Assembly (NCBI GenBank): GCA_031272305.1
Contig: JAISUA010000223.1
Coordinates: forward strand, 1-12,926
DNA: 12,926 nt
Source of the DNA: Clostridioides sp.
GTDB taxonomy: Bacteria > Bacillota > Clostridia > Peptostreptococcales > Peptostreptococcaceae
Direction: 5' to 3'
Part shown: piece by piece, positions 6,661 to 12,926 of the stretch
How the letters are laid out: the number at the start of each line of letters is the position of its first letter
Numbering within the stretch: the stretch's first letter is position 1
The notes under the pieces: model-generated
The model's database searches: none
The model's input: only the letters and a program-made list of their open reading frames with translations
What the model was told of the DNA's origin: nothing
Program-made: the position numbers and the translations under genes

Positions 6661-6701
6661 GGACTTATCTAACATATATTATTAACAAATTAGCAAGAAA
6701 C

Positions 6702-6840
6702 TATACTAAAAAAAGATAAAATTTAGACAAAATATTGACACTGTCAACTTTATGTGGTTTTGCAGAGCAAGAATTTATACTAAAAAAGATACACTTTACA
6801 CAAAAATATTGACAATGTCAAGTTTGTGTGGTTTTACAGA
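6702..6840 (+). promoter_or_regulatory. Duplicated 65-bp promoter/operator module with TTGACA-N-TGTCAA palindromes
   Basis: Bases 6702-6766 and 6776-6840 are two diverged copies of one module (period 74 bp). Each contains a perfect palindrome with a one-base centre: TTGACACTGTCAA (6735-6747) and TTGACAATGTCAA (6809-6821). The left half is also a consensus -35 box. Seventeen bases on lies TTTTGC (6758-6763) or TTTTAC (6832-6837), each preceded by TGG like an extended -10. So each module could be a promoter whose -35 box is hidden inside a repressor site. The -10 boxes are weak, so promoter activity is inferred, while the repeat and palindromes are plain in the sequence. It lies just before the aminotransferase gene. 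An inverted, half-degenerate copy is found before the PFOR gene. Confidence 0.55.
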
Positions 6841-6864
6841 TTTATATAAATAAAATAATACAAA

Positions 6865-6882
6865 AAAAACGGGGGTTTTTAT
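6865..6882 (+). promoter_or_regulatory. Unusual G5 ribosome binding site in a small hairpin (aminotransferase start)
   Basis: The only candidate ribosome binding site is GGGGG at 6871-6875, seven bases before ATG 6883. It can pair with the anti-Shine-Dalgarno CCUCC only through a central G:U. AAAAAC (6865-6870) can pair with GTTTTT (6875-6880), placing four of the G residues in the loop. All other genes here use AAGGAGG-, GGAGG- or AAGGG-type sites. The A8/G5/T5 homopolymers are also slippage-prone. Confidence 0.5.
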
Positions 6883-8052
6883 ATGAATTATCTATCAAAT
6901 CTTGCGAAAAATTATCCTGCTTCAGGAATAAGAAAAATGTTTGATTTAGCTGCTCAATATGATGATGTGGTAAAATTAACAGTTGGTGAACCGAATTTTG
7001 ACACACCGCAAAATATTAAGGATGCAGCTAAAAAAGCTATTGATGAAGGATACACACACTATGCTCCTAATGCAGGATTGCCAGAGTTAAGAGCAGCGAT
7101 TGCAAAGGAATACACAAAATATTGTAAAGACTATACTCTTGATAACGTTATGATCACAGTTGGAGGTATGGAAGCAATTACAATGTGTATGCTTGCTACT
7201 GTCAACCCAGGTGATGAAATCATAATACCAGATCCAGGATTTTCTAATTATGAAGGTCAAGTTATGATTGCTGGAGCTGTTCCTGTAAGTGTACCAATTT
7301 ATGAAGAAAACGATTTTAATATAACAGCTGCAGATATTGAGAAAGCAATCACTCCAAAGACAAGAGCTATTTTATTAAATTCTCCAAGCAATCCTCTAGG
7401 ATCTATAATTTGCAAAGAAGAAATACTAAAAATAGCAGAGCTTGTAAAAAAATATGATTTAATAGTATATTCTGATGAAGTATATGATAAATTGATATTT
7501 GATGGAGTAGAATATTTTAGTATTGCTCAAGTGCCTGAAGTTAGAGATCAAGTACTAGTTATCAATAGTTTTTCAAAAGCTTATGCTATGACAGGTTGGA
7601 GAATAGGTTATATAGTAGGAAACAAAGATATTATAGCAAATATGCCAAAATTACAAGAAGGTATAGTTTCTTGCGTGTCTACATTTACTCAAAAAGCTGC
7701 TCTTGAAGCTTATACAGGAAATCAAGATGCAGTAGATCAAATGATAGCAGATTATTTAAGAAGAAGAGATATATTAATAGATGGTTTGAATAATATACCA
7801 GGTATAACTTGCAAAAAATCTCCAGGAAGTTTCTATGCTTTTGCAAATATCAAAGCATTAGGTGTTACTTCAGAAGAGTTTGCAATTGATCTAGTAAAAA
7901 AAGCTAGAGTTGTTGTAGTACCAGGTTCAGCGTTCGGAAGTGTTGGAGAAGGATATTTCAGAGCTGTATTCGCAAATTCAGATGAAAATCTAATAGAAGC
8001 AGTAAAAAGAATCGATGAATATGTTAGAGAAACATATCTAGTGGAAGCATAA
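6883..8052 (+). CDS. Pyridoxal phosphate-dependent aminotransferase, class I/II
   Basis: A 389-residue fold type I aminotransferase of the aspartate/alanine/aromatic superfamily, cytoplasmic. Visible landmarks: LTVGEPNFDTPQNIKDAA and YAPNAGLPELRAAIA in the N-terminal part, TVGGMEAI (cofactor phosphate region), NSPSNPLGS (Asn contacting the PLP ring), SDEVYDKL with D198 and Y201, the Schiff-base lysine K232 in SFSKAYAMTGWRIGY, and R360 in YFRAVFANSDE, which should bind the substrate carboxylate. The substrate cannot be read from sequence; PatA-like, aspartate or alanine transaminases share these motifs. Placed between the butyrate genes and PFOR, it could make pyruvate or another 2-oxo acid from an amino acid and so feed the fermentation. 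It has its own upstream duplicated promoter/operator region and no obvious terminator after the TAA. Confidence 0.9.
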   Translation: MNYLSNLAKNYPASGIRKMFDLAAQYDDVVKLTVGEPNFDTPQNIKDAAKKAIDEGYTHYAPNAGLPELRAAIAKEYTKYCKDYTLDNVMITVGGMEAITMCMLATVNPGDEIIIPDPGFSNYEGQVMIAGAVPVSVPIYEENDFNITAADIEKAITPKTRAILLNSPSNPLGSIICKEEILKIAELVKKYDLIVYSDEVYDKLIFDGVEYFSIAQVPEVRDQVLVINSFSKAYAMTGWRIGYIVGNKDIIANMPKLQEGIVSCVSTFTQKAALEAYTGNQDAVDQMIADYLRRRDILIDGLNNIPGITCKKSPGSFYAFANIKALGVTSEEFAIDLVKKARVVVVPGSAFGSVGEGYFRAVFANSDENLIEAVKRIDEYVRETYLVEA

Positions 8053-8148
8053 AAAGACTTAACATTAGTTGGAATAGAATCAATAGCGAAAATCTTGAAA
8101 AAAGTGAGCTAGAAAATTTATTATAAAAAACTAAAAAGCTATAAATTA

Positions 8149-8180
8149 TGAATAGTGTCAAGAATTTTGTGTAAAGTTTG
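8149..8180 (-). promoter_or_regulatory. Inverted, degenerate copy of the TTGACA-N-TGTCAA module upstream of PFOR
   Basis: Read on the minus strand, 8157-8180 matches 6790-6813 of the second module upstream of the aminotransferase at 20 of 24 positions (ACTTTACACAAAA-type string followed by TTGAC). The palindrome is half preserved: TGTCAA at 8156-8161, but TGAATA at 8149-8154 instead of TTGACA. The rest of the 8053-8275 spacer holds no gene. A lone TATAGT (8197-8202) could be a -10 for PFOR, but no good -35 faces it, so the PFOR promoter is unresolved. Confidence 0.45.
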
Positions 8181-8275
8181 TTATTGCTGAATCACCTATA
8201 GTTGTCACTGTATTTAAAACAAATTCACGCAAAATATTTTTGCATTATCAAATTATTACAAGGGAGAATAAAAAA

Positions 8276-11200
8276 ATGGTAAAAAGAAGAACGGAAACAA
8301 TGGATGGAAATACAGCTGCTGCCTATGTCTCATATGCTTTTACAGATGTAGCAGCAATTTATCCTATTACTCCATCATCAACTATGGCTGCAGTTGTTGA
8401 TGAATGGTCATCTCAAGGTAAAAAAAATATATTTGGTGAAACAGTATTAGTAAAAGAAATGCAATCAGAAGGGGGAGCTGCTGGTACACTACATGGCTCA
8501 TTACAAGCAGGAGCACTTACTTCAACATACACTGCTTCGCAAGGATTGTTGTTAATGATTCCAAATATGTACAAAGTAGCAGGAGAACTTTTACCAGCAG
8601 TTTTTCATGTTAGTGCTCGTACTCTTGCATCTAATGCACTTAGTATATTTGGTGACCATCAAGATGTTATGGCTACAAGACAAACAGGATTTACTTTGTT
8701 GGCATCAAGTAGTGTTCAACAAGCTATGGATCTAGGAGCAGTGGCTCATTTAAGTGCAATAAAATCACGTATACCAGTACTACATTTCTTTGATGGCTTT
8801 AGAACTTCTCATGAGTATCAAAAGATTGAAGTATTAGAATATGATGAGTTAGATAAAATAGTTGACCATGATGCTATTAAAGCTTTTAGAGATAGTGGAC
8901 TTACTCCAAATAAACCAGTACTTCGTGGAACAACTCAAAATCCTGATATTTTCTTCCAAATGAGAGAATCTGTAAACAAATATTATGATCAAGTACCAGC
9001 TGTAGTTCAATCATATATGGATGAAATCAGTAAATTAACAGGAAGAGATTACAAATTATTCAATTACTATGGAGATCCACAAGCTGAAAATATTATAGTT
9101 GCAATGGGTTCAGGATGCGAAACAATAAGTGAAGTTGTTGATTATCTAAACGCTAAAGGTGAAAAAGTAGGTTTAGTAGAAGTTCATCTTTATAGACCAT
9201 TTGCACCAGAATATTTGCTAAAAGCTGTTCCAAAGACTGTTAAAAAGATTGCTGTTCTTGATAGAACAAAAGAACCAGGTTCAAATGGAGAACCTTTATA
9301 TATAGATGTTAGAAATGCATTCTACAAAGTTGAAAATGCACCAACTATTGTCGGTGGAAGATATGGGCTAAGCTCAAAAGATTTCAAACCAAATGATGTA
9401 TTATCAGTATTTGCAAATTTAAAATTAGAAAAACCTATGAATGATTTCACAGTTAGTATAGTTGATGATGTGACTCACAAATCACTACCAGTAAGTAATG
9501 AAATCATAAATCCAACTCCAAAAGGAACAATAGCTTGCAAGTTCTGGGGATACGGATCAGATGGAACAGTAAGTGCGAATAAATCAGCTATAAAAATAAT
9601 AGGTAACAATACAGATTTTTATGCTCAAGCATATTTTGCATATGACTCTAAAAAATCTGGTGGACTTACAGTATCACATCTTAGATTTGGAGATAAAGCT
9701 ATAAGAGAACCTTATGAAATAACTAATGCAGATTTTATAGCATGTCACAATCAATCATATGTAAACAAATACGATTTGTTAGCTGGAATCAAAAAAAATG
9801 GTAAATTCCTACTTAACTGTATTTGGAGTGAAGAAGAATTAGAAAAACAATTGCCTGCTAGCTTAAAAAGAGAAATTGCCAACAATGAAGTTGAATTCTA
9901 CACAATAGATGCTATAAATATAGCAAGAGAAGTAGGACTTGGTGGAAGAATAAACATGGTAATGCAAGCTGCATTCTTTAAACTTGCTGAGATAATTCCA
10001 GTTGAAGAAGTTTCAAAACTTCTTAAAAAAGAAGTTGAAAAATCTTATGGAAATAAGGGACAAAATATAGTTGATATGAACAACTTAGCTATAGATAAAG
10101 GATTCGAAAGTATGAAGAGAATCAATATTCCAGAGTCTTGGAAGACTATAGTAGATGATGAAGAAGTAGTAGATCCAAATATGCCAGATTTCGTTGAAAG
10201 AGTTATAGTTCCTATGAATAAACAACAAGGTGATAATTTACCTGTAAGTGCATTCAATGGACGTGAAGATGGAACATTCCCACTTGGAATAACAGCTTGG
10301 GAAAAGAGAGAAATATCAATAGATGTTCCAAAATGGGATTCATCTAAGTGTATTCAATGTAACCAATGTTCTTATGTGTGTCCTCATGCAGTCATAAGAC
10401 CTACTCTTCTTACAGAAGAAGAATTGAAAAACGCTCCAGAAGAATTCGAAACTGCTCCTGCTAAAGGATTTGATAATTACAAATATCATCTTGCAGTTTC
10501 AGCACAAGACTGTACAGGATGTGGTAGCTGTGTAATTACTTGTCCTGCAAAAGAAAAAGCTATTGAAATGGCTCCTTTAGCTCCATCTAGAGATAAATTT
10601 ATAGCTGATTGGAACTTTGCTAAAGATATAGTTACTAAAGAAATACCTAAGAAAGTAGCAGAAACTGTAAAAGGAAGTCAATTCCTAAAACCATTGATCG
10701 AATTCTCAGGAGCTTGTGCTGGATGTGGTGAAACTCCATATGCAAAACTAGTTACTCAATTATTTGGTGATAGAATGATGATTTCTAATGCAGCTGGTTG
10801 TTCAACTGTTTGGGGTGGATCTCCTCAAGTATCATATACTACAAACGAAAAAGGATTTGGACCATCTTGGGGATTCTCATTGTTTGAAGATAATGCTGAG
10901 TATGGATTTGGTATGTATCTAGGTGTTAAAAAATTAAGAAGTGCTACTAAGAATTTAGTGGCTCAAGCTCTTGAAAGTGAAGTGAGTGCTAACTTAGAAG
11001 AAGCATTGAAAGAATGGTTAGAAGGATTTGATGTCTCTGAAGGAACTAGAGAACGTGCTGATAAATTAACAGCTGTGTTACTAGAAGAAAAAGCAGACAA
11101 CAAAGTTCTAAACAAGATCTATGATTATAGAGATTATTTTATAAAGAGATCTCAATGGATATTCGGTGGAGATGGATGGGCTTACGACATCGGATACGGA

Positions 11201-11818
11201 GGATTAGACCATGTTCTAGCTAGTGGAGAAAATGTAAATGTATTAGTATTTGATACAGAAGTATATTCTAATACTGGTGGTCAATCATCTAAAGCAACTC
11301 CTACTGCTGCTATTGCAGAATTTGCATCAAGTGGTAAGAGAACTAGAAAGAAAGATCTAGGAATGATGGCAATGAGTTATGGATATGTATATGTAGCTCA
11401 AATAAACATTGGAGCAGATAAGAACCAAGCTCTTAAAGCTATAATTGAAGCTGAAAATTATCCAGGACCTTCATTGATTATTGCATATTCTCCTTGTATA
11501 AATCACGGAATTAAAATAGGTATGGCTAAATCACAATTACAAGCTAAAAATGCTGTAGAATGTGGTTACTGGTCATTATACCGTTACAATCCAACGTTAG
11601 AAGAAGAACACAAGAATCCATTTATTTTAGATTCAAAAGCACCTACAAAAGATTTGAGAGAGTTCATGATGAGTGAAGTTAGATTTGCATCATTATACAA
11701 ATTAGCACCAACTCAAGCTGAAGAATTATTTGCTAAAGCAGAAGCTGACGCAAAATATAGATACAACAAATATCTTGATATGGCAGAAAATGAAAAATAC
11801 GCTGAAACAGCAAAATAA
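8276..11818 (+). CDS. nifJ: Pyruvate:ferredoxin (flavodoxin) oxidoreductase, full-length homodimeric type
   Basis: A 1180-residue single-chain PFOR, normal length for the family, which converts pyruvate and CoA to acetyl-CoA and CO2 while reducing ferredoxin. Domain order is complete. The pyruvate-binding domain I has YPITPSSTMA (T32 likely contacts pyruvate) and domain II spans about 255-400. The gamma-type domain III has GYGSDGTVSANKSA. Two ferredoxin-like clusters follow (C692, C695, C698, C702; C746, C749, C752, C756), then the TPP domain VI. The proximal cluster ligands are C814, C817, C842 and C1074, and the TPP/Mg motif is GDGWAYDIGYGG from G965 with YSNTGGQ downstream. All twelve cluster cysteines are present. 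I chose ATG 8276 because AAGGGAG (8260-8266) lies 9 bases upstream and MVKRRTETMDGN is the usual N-terminus; an upstream TTG at 8240 lacks a site. The reduced ferredoxin connects it to the bifurcating Bcd-Etf complex. Confidence 0.97.
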   Translation: MVKRRTETMDGNTAAAYVSYAFTDVAAIYPITPSSTMAAVVDEWSSQGKKNIFGETVLVKEMQSEGGAAGTLHGSLQAGALTSTYTASQGLLLMIPNMYKVAGELLPAVFHVSARTLASNALSIFGDHQDVMATRQTGFTLLASSSVQQAMDLGAVAHLSAIKSRIPVLHFFDGFRTSHEYQKIEVLEYDELDKIVDHDAIKAFRDSGLTPNKPVLRGTTQNPDIFFQMRESVNKYYDQVPAVVQSYMDEISKLTGRDYKLFNYYGDPQAENIIVAMGSGCETISEVVDYLNAKGEKVGLVEVHLYRPFAPEYLLKAVPKTVKKIAVLDRTKEPGSNGEPLYIDVRNAFYKVENAPTIVGGRYGLSSKDFKPNDVLSVFANLKLEKPMNDFTVSIVDDVTHKSLPVSNEIINPTPKGTIACKFWGYGSDGTVSANKSAIKIIGNNTDFYAQAYFAYDSKKSGGLTVSHLRFGDKAIREPYEITNADFIACHNQSYVNKYDLLAGIKKNGKFLLNCIWSEEELEKQLPASLKREIANNEVEFYTIDAINIAREVGLGGRINMVMQAAFFKLAEIIPVEEVSKLLKKEVEKSYGNKGQNIVDMNNLAIDKGFESMKRINIPESWKTIVDDEEVVDPNMPDFVERVIVPMNKQQGDNLPVSAFNGREDGTFPLGITAWEKREISIDVPKWDSSKCIQCNQCSYVCPHAVIRPTLLTEEELKNAPEEFETAPAKGFDNYKYHLAVSAQDCTGCGSCVITCPAKEKAIEMAPLAPSRDKFIADWNFAKDIVTKEIPKKVAETVKGSQFLKPLIEFSGACAGCGETPYAKLVTQLFGDRMMISNAAGCSTVWGGSPQVSYTTNEKGFGPSWGFSLFEDNAEYGFGMYLGVKKLRSATKNLVAQALESEVSANLEEALKEWLEGFDVSEGTRERADKLTAVLLEEKADNKVLNKIYDYRDYFIKRSQWIFGGDGWAYDIGYGGLDHVLASGENVNVLVFDTEVYSNTGGQSSKATPTAAIAEFASSGKRTRKKDLGMMAMSYGYVYVAQINIGADKNQALKAIIEAENYPGPSLIIAYSPCINHGIKIGMAKSQLQAKNAVECGYWSLYRYNPTLEEEHKNPFILDSKAPTKDLREFMMSEVRFASLYKLAPTQAEELFAKAEADAKYRYNKYLDMAENEKYAETAK

Positions 11819-11820
11819 AA

Positions 11821-11887
11821 AACAAAAGTAATAAGTAATACTAAAAACAAAAAATGTTATAACAAAAGTAATAAGTAACACTAAAAA
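11821..11887. repeat. 40-bp-period direct repeat directly after PFOR
   Basis: A 27-base string, AACAAAAGTAATAAGTAA followed by TACTAAAAA or CACTAAAAA, occurs at 11821-11847 and again at 11861-11887 with one mismatch. It starts two bases after the PFOR stop codon and resembles in scale the 44-bp duplication at the end of the GntR gene. Confidence 0.85.
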
Positions 11888-11933
11888 AATAATATAAAAG
11901 AAAACGCAAGTAAAAAATTCCTAAATATATAGT

Positions 11934-12008
11934 GTTAGTATGTGTATGCTAACAGTTAGAATATCGAAAAGTATGTAGATTTAATTTATATACTTTTCGA
12001 TATTTTTT
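11934..12008 (+). terminator. Rho-independent terminator of PFOR, preceded by a small hairpin
   Basis: The main stem is a perfect 15-bp inverted repeat: AATATCGAAAAGTAT (11960-11974) pairs with ATACTTTTCGATATT (11990-12004). It is extended inward by wobble and A-U pairs, with a TTTAA-type loop, and followed by a T-run (12003-12008). Seven bases before it, GTTAGTAT (11934-11941) pairs with ATGCTAAC (11946-11953) around GTGT, with one wobble; this smaller hairpin has no T tail. The arms are nearly symmetrical, but the minus strand has no gene to terminate. Confidence 0.85.
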
Positions 12009-12150
12009 ATTCATTTCTTAAGTTCTAATGACATTAACATTTTTTATTCATTTCTTAAATTCTAATCAGTATTAAATTTTTCATGTTTATTTTTTTAATT
12101 TTAATCAATACTTATTTTTTATACTTATTTCTTAATTTAACTAATTTGCA
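12002..12150. repeat. Four degenerate tandem units of 37-38 bp
   Basis: Units start at 12002, 12039, 12076 and 12114, and most begin ATTTTTTATNC, continue with ATTTCTTAA or a variant, and then carry TCTAAT or a variant. The first two are close (ATTTTTTATTCATTTCTTAA in both); the last two have drifted. The first unit overlaps the T-run of the PFOR terminator. The surrounding 12151-12295 is AT-rich with no gene, RNA or clear signal that I can see. Confidence 0.7.
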
Positions 12151-12295
12151 ATAAAATAATCATTATAACTATAAAAATAATTATTTTGTACGTATAAACA
12201 GTTAATTCAACTATGTATATTGCGTTAATTGGTTTAAATTTAGTAAAATAAAATCACAATTATGTAAATAAACATAATATAAATCGAAATACACA

Positions 12296-12337
12296 AAATT
12301 TTAATTCCTAAATTTTAATCCCTAAATTTTAATCTTA
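12296..12337. repeat. Three tandem copies of a 14-bp unit
   Basis: AAATTTTAATYCCT-type units start at 12296, 12310 and 12324; the second and third share AAATTTTAATC exactly. The array ends four bases before the probable promoter of the surface protein gene. Confidence 0.8.
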
Positions 12338-12340
12338 TAA

Positions 12341-12368
12341 TTGAGAAAATAGTGTATTAGATTATATG
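12341..12368 (+). promoter_or_regulatory. Possible promoter of the BspA-like gene
   Basis: TTGAGA (12341-12346) followed after 16 bases by TATATG (12363-12368) is a tolerable sigma-A-like pair (4 of 6 at each box) about 45 bases before the start codon. In such AT-rich DNA a chance match is quite possible. Confidence 0.3.
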
Positions 12369-12413
12369 TTTTGAAATGAGTAATCAAATTTCTAGTACAG
12401 AGGAGGCATTGAA

Positions 12414-12926
12414 ATGAATGAAGCAATAAGTACAAGTAAATTCATAAAAATAAAGGAAATAACAAGTACAAGTAAATTCATAAAAATGAAGGAATCAATA
12501 AGTACAAGAAAATTTATAAAGGTTCTTCTACAAGTAAGTGTTTTTGTTTTATTTTTTAGCATATTCAATCTAAAAATAAACGCTGAAGAAGGTTTGTCAG
12601 GAAATTGTAAATGGACATTAGATGATATGGGTACTCTGAGTATTGATAAAAGAAGCGATGTTGAGTATGCAACTGATAAACCTGAATTAGGTAAGTCCAT
12701 TATAACAAGTAATGAAACTAGATCTAAGGTTAGAAAGATTATATTTTTGTGTGAAGTAAAAGCAAATCCAGATGCAAGTAGTTTATTTTTTGGCTTAGAA
12801 AATCTTGAAGAAATAGTAGATTTAGATTTGTTAGATACATCAGAAGTTACAAAAATGGATAGTATGTTTATGAATTGCAAATCTTTAACTAAGTTTGATA
12901 TAAGTAAATTTGACACGAGCCAAGTA
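12414..12926 (+). CDS. Secreted BspA-like / DUF285 leucine-rich repeat surface protein, N-terminal part (3' end outside window)
   Basis: The first 171 residues of a probable cell-surface protein; the frame runs off the window. ATG 12414 has GAGGAGG (12400-12406) seven bases upstream. Residues 1-36 are a charged, repetitive stretch (three 12-residue units). A hydrophobic helix follows (about 37-53, LLQVSVFVLFFSIF) with a likely signal peptidase cut after A57 (INA-EE). The mature start has GNCKWTLDDMGTLSID, the conserved cap motif of BspA-type proteins. Residues about 124-171 begin DUF285 repeats (LDTSEVTKMDSMFMNCKSL, then FDISKFDTSQV). Such proteins are bacterial adhesins or matrix-binding surface proteins in oral and gut anaerobes and others. 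The gene is metabolically unrelated to its neighbours and has its own promoter region. The binding partner and total length are unknown. Confidence 0.85.
   Translation, partial: MNEAISTSKFIKIKEITSTSKFIKMKESISTRKFIKVLLQVSVFVLFFSIFNLKINAEEGLSGNCKWTLDDMGTLSIDKRSDVEYATDKPELGKSIITSNETRSKVRKIIFLCEVKANPDASSLFFGLENLEEIVDLDLLDTSEVTKMDSMFMNCKSLTKFDISKFDTSQV
12420..12527 (+). repeat. In-frame 36-bp repeat, three copies, inside the signal peptide n-region
   Basis: Units at 12420-12455, 12456-12491 and 12492-12527 encode EAISTSKFIKIK, EITSTSKFIKMK and ESISTRKFIKVL. The period is exactly 12 residues, so copy-number change would keep the frame and only alter the length of the basic cytoplasmic stretch before the membrane-spanning part of the signal peptide. 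Confidence 0.9.

Noticed and set aside
6702..6840. Tandem riboswitch (such as the paired glycine type) before the aminotransferase
   Set aside because: The repeat has two similar halves, but no conserved riboswitch core is recognised and the palindromes with -35 boxes fit a DNA operator better.
12392..12916. Minus-strand frame of 174 codons over the BspA-like gene
   Set aside because: It is antisense to a gene with signal peptide, BspA cap and DUF285 motifs; its repeats mirror the 36-bp units and no start signals are present.

Overview
The window is AT-rich, its coding DNA has A/T-ending codons and strong AAGGAGG-type ribosome binding sites, and its genes serve strictly anaerobic energy metabolism. 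This points to a low-GC anaerobic Firmicute (class Clostridia; a Peptostreptococcaceae-like or oral/gut anaerobe is my guess, not proven). All the real genes lie on the + strand.

Layout. (1) 2-571: 3' part of mnmA (tRNA 2-thiouridylase), cut by the window edge. (2) 602-808: an AT-rich tandem array of about 41 bp per unit, leading into (3) 848-1495, a GntR-family regulator with an FCD ligand domain. Its last codons are duplicated downstream and it ends in a clear intrinsic terminator (1565-1617). (4) 1711-1764: a promoter with an inverted repeat over its -10 box, then abfD (1818-3272, 4-hydroxybutyryl-CoA dehydratase). (5) A 295-bp spacer holding a long imperfect hairpin. (6) bcd-etfB-etfA (3568-6528), tightly packed butyryl-CoA dehydrogenase and electron-transfer flavoprotein. 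(7) A 354-bp regulatory spacer with a 21-bp repeated TTGTACAA motif, a stem-loop and a duplicated 65-bp promoter/operator module. (8) A class I/II aminotransferase (6883-8052). (9) A 223-bp spacer with an inverted, degenerate copy of that module. (10) A full-length pyruvate:ferredoxin oxidoreductase (8276-11818). (11) About 600 bp of terminator and short tandem repeats. (12) From 12414 to the window end, the start of a secreted BspA-like (DUF285 leucine-rich repeat) surface protein, cut by the edge.

How the genes work together. AbfD turns 4-hydroxybutyryl-CoA into crotonyl-CoA. Bcd with EtfAB reduces crotonyl-CoA to butyryl-CoA, in clostridia with electron bifurcation to ferredoxin. The aminotransferase could produce a 2-oxo acid, and PFOR oxidises pyruvate to acetyl-CoA with reduction of ferredoxin. 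Together they fit amino acid/4-aminobutyrate or succinate fermentation to butyrate and acetate. The usual partners (4-hydroxybutyrate dehydrogenase, CoA-transferase, succinate semialdehyde dehydrogenase, crt/hbd/thl) are not in the window. The neighbouring GntR-FCD protein is a plausible controller of abfD.

I see no defence system, CRISPR array, tRNA, rRNA or intact mobile element. The least ordinary content is in the spacers: duplicated promoter/operator modules, possibly switching RNA hairpins, and repeated ~37-44 bp tandem duplications.
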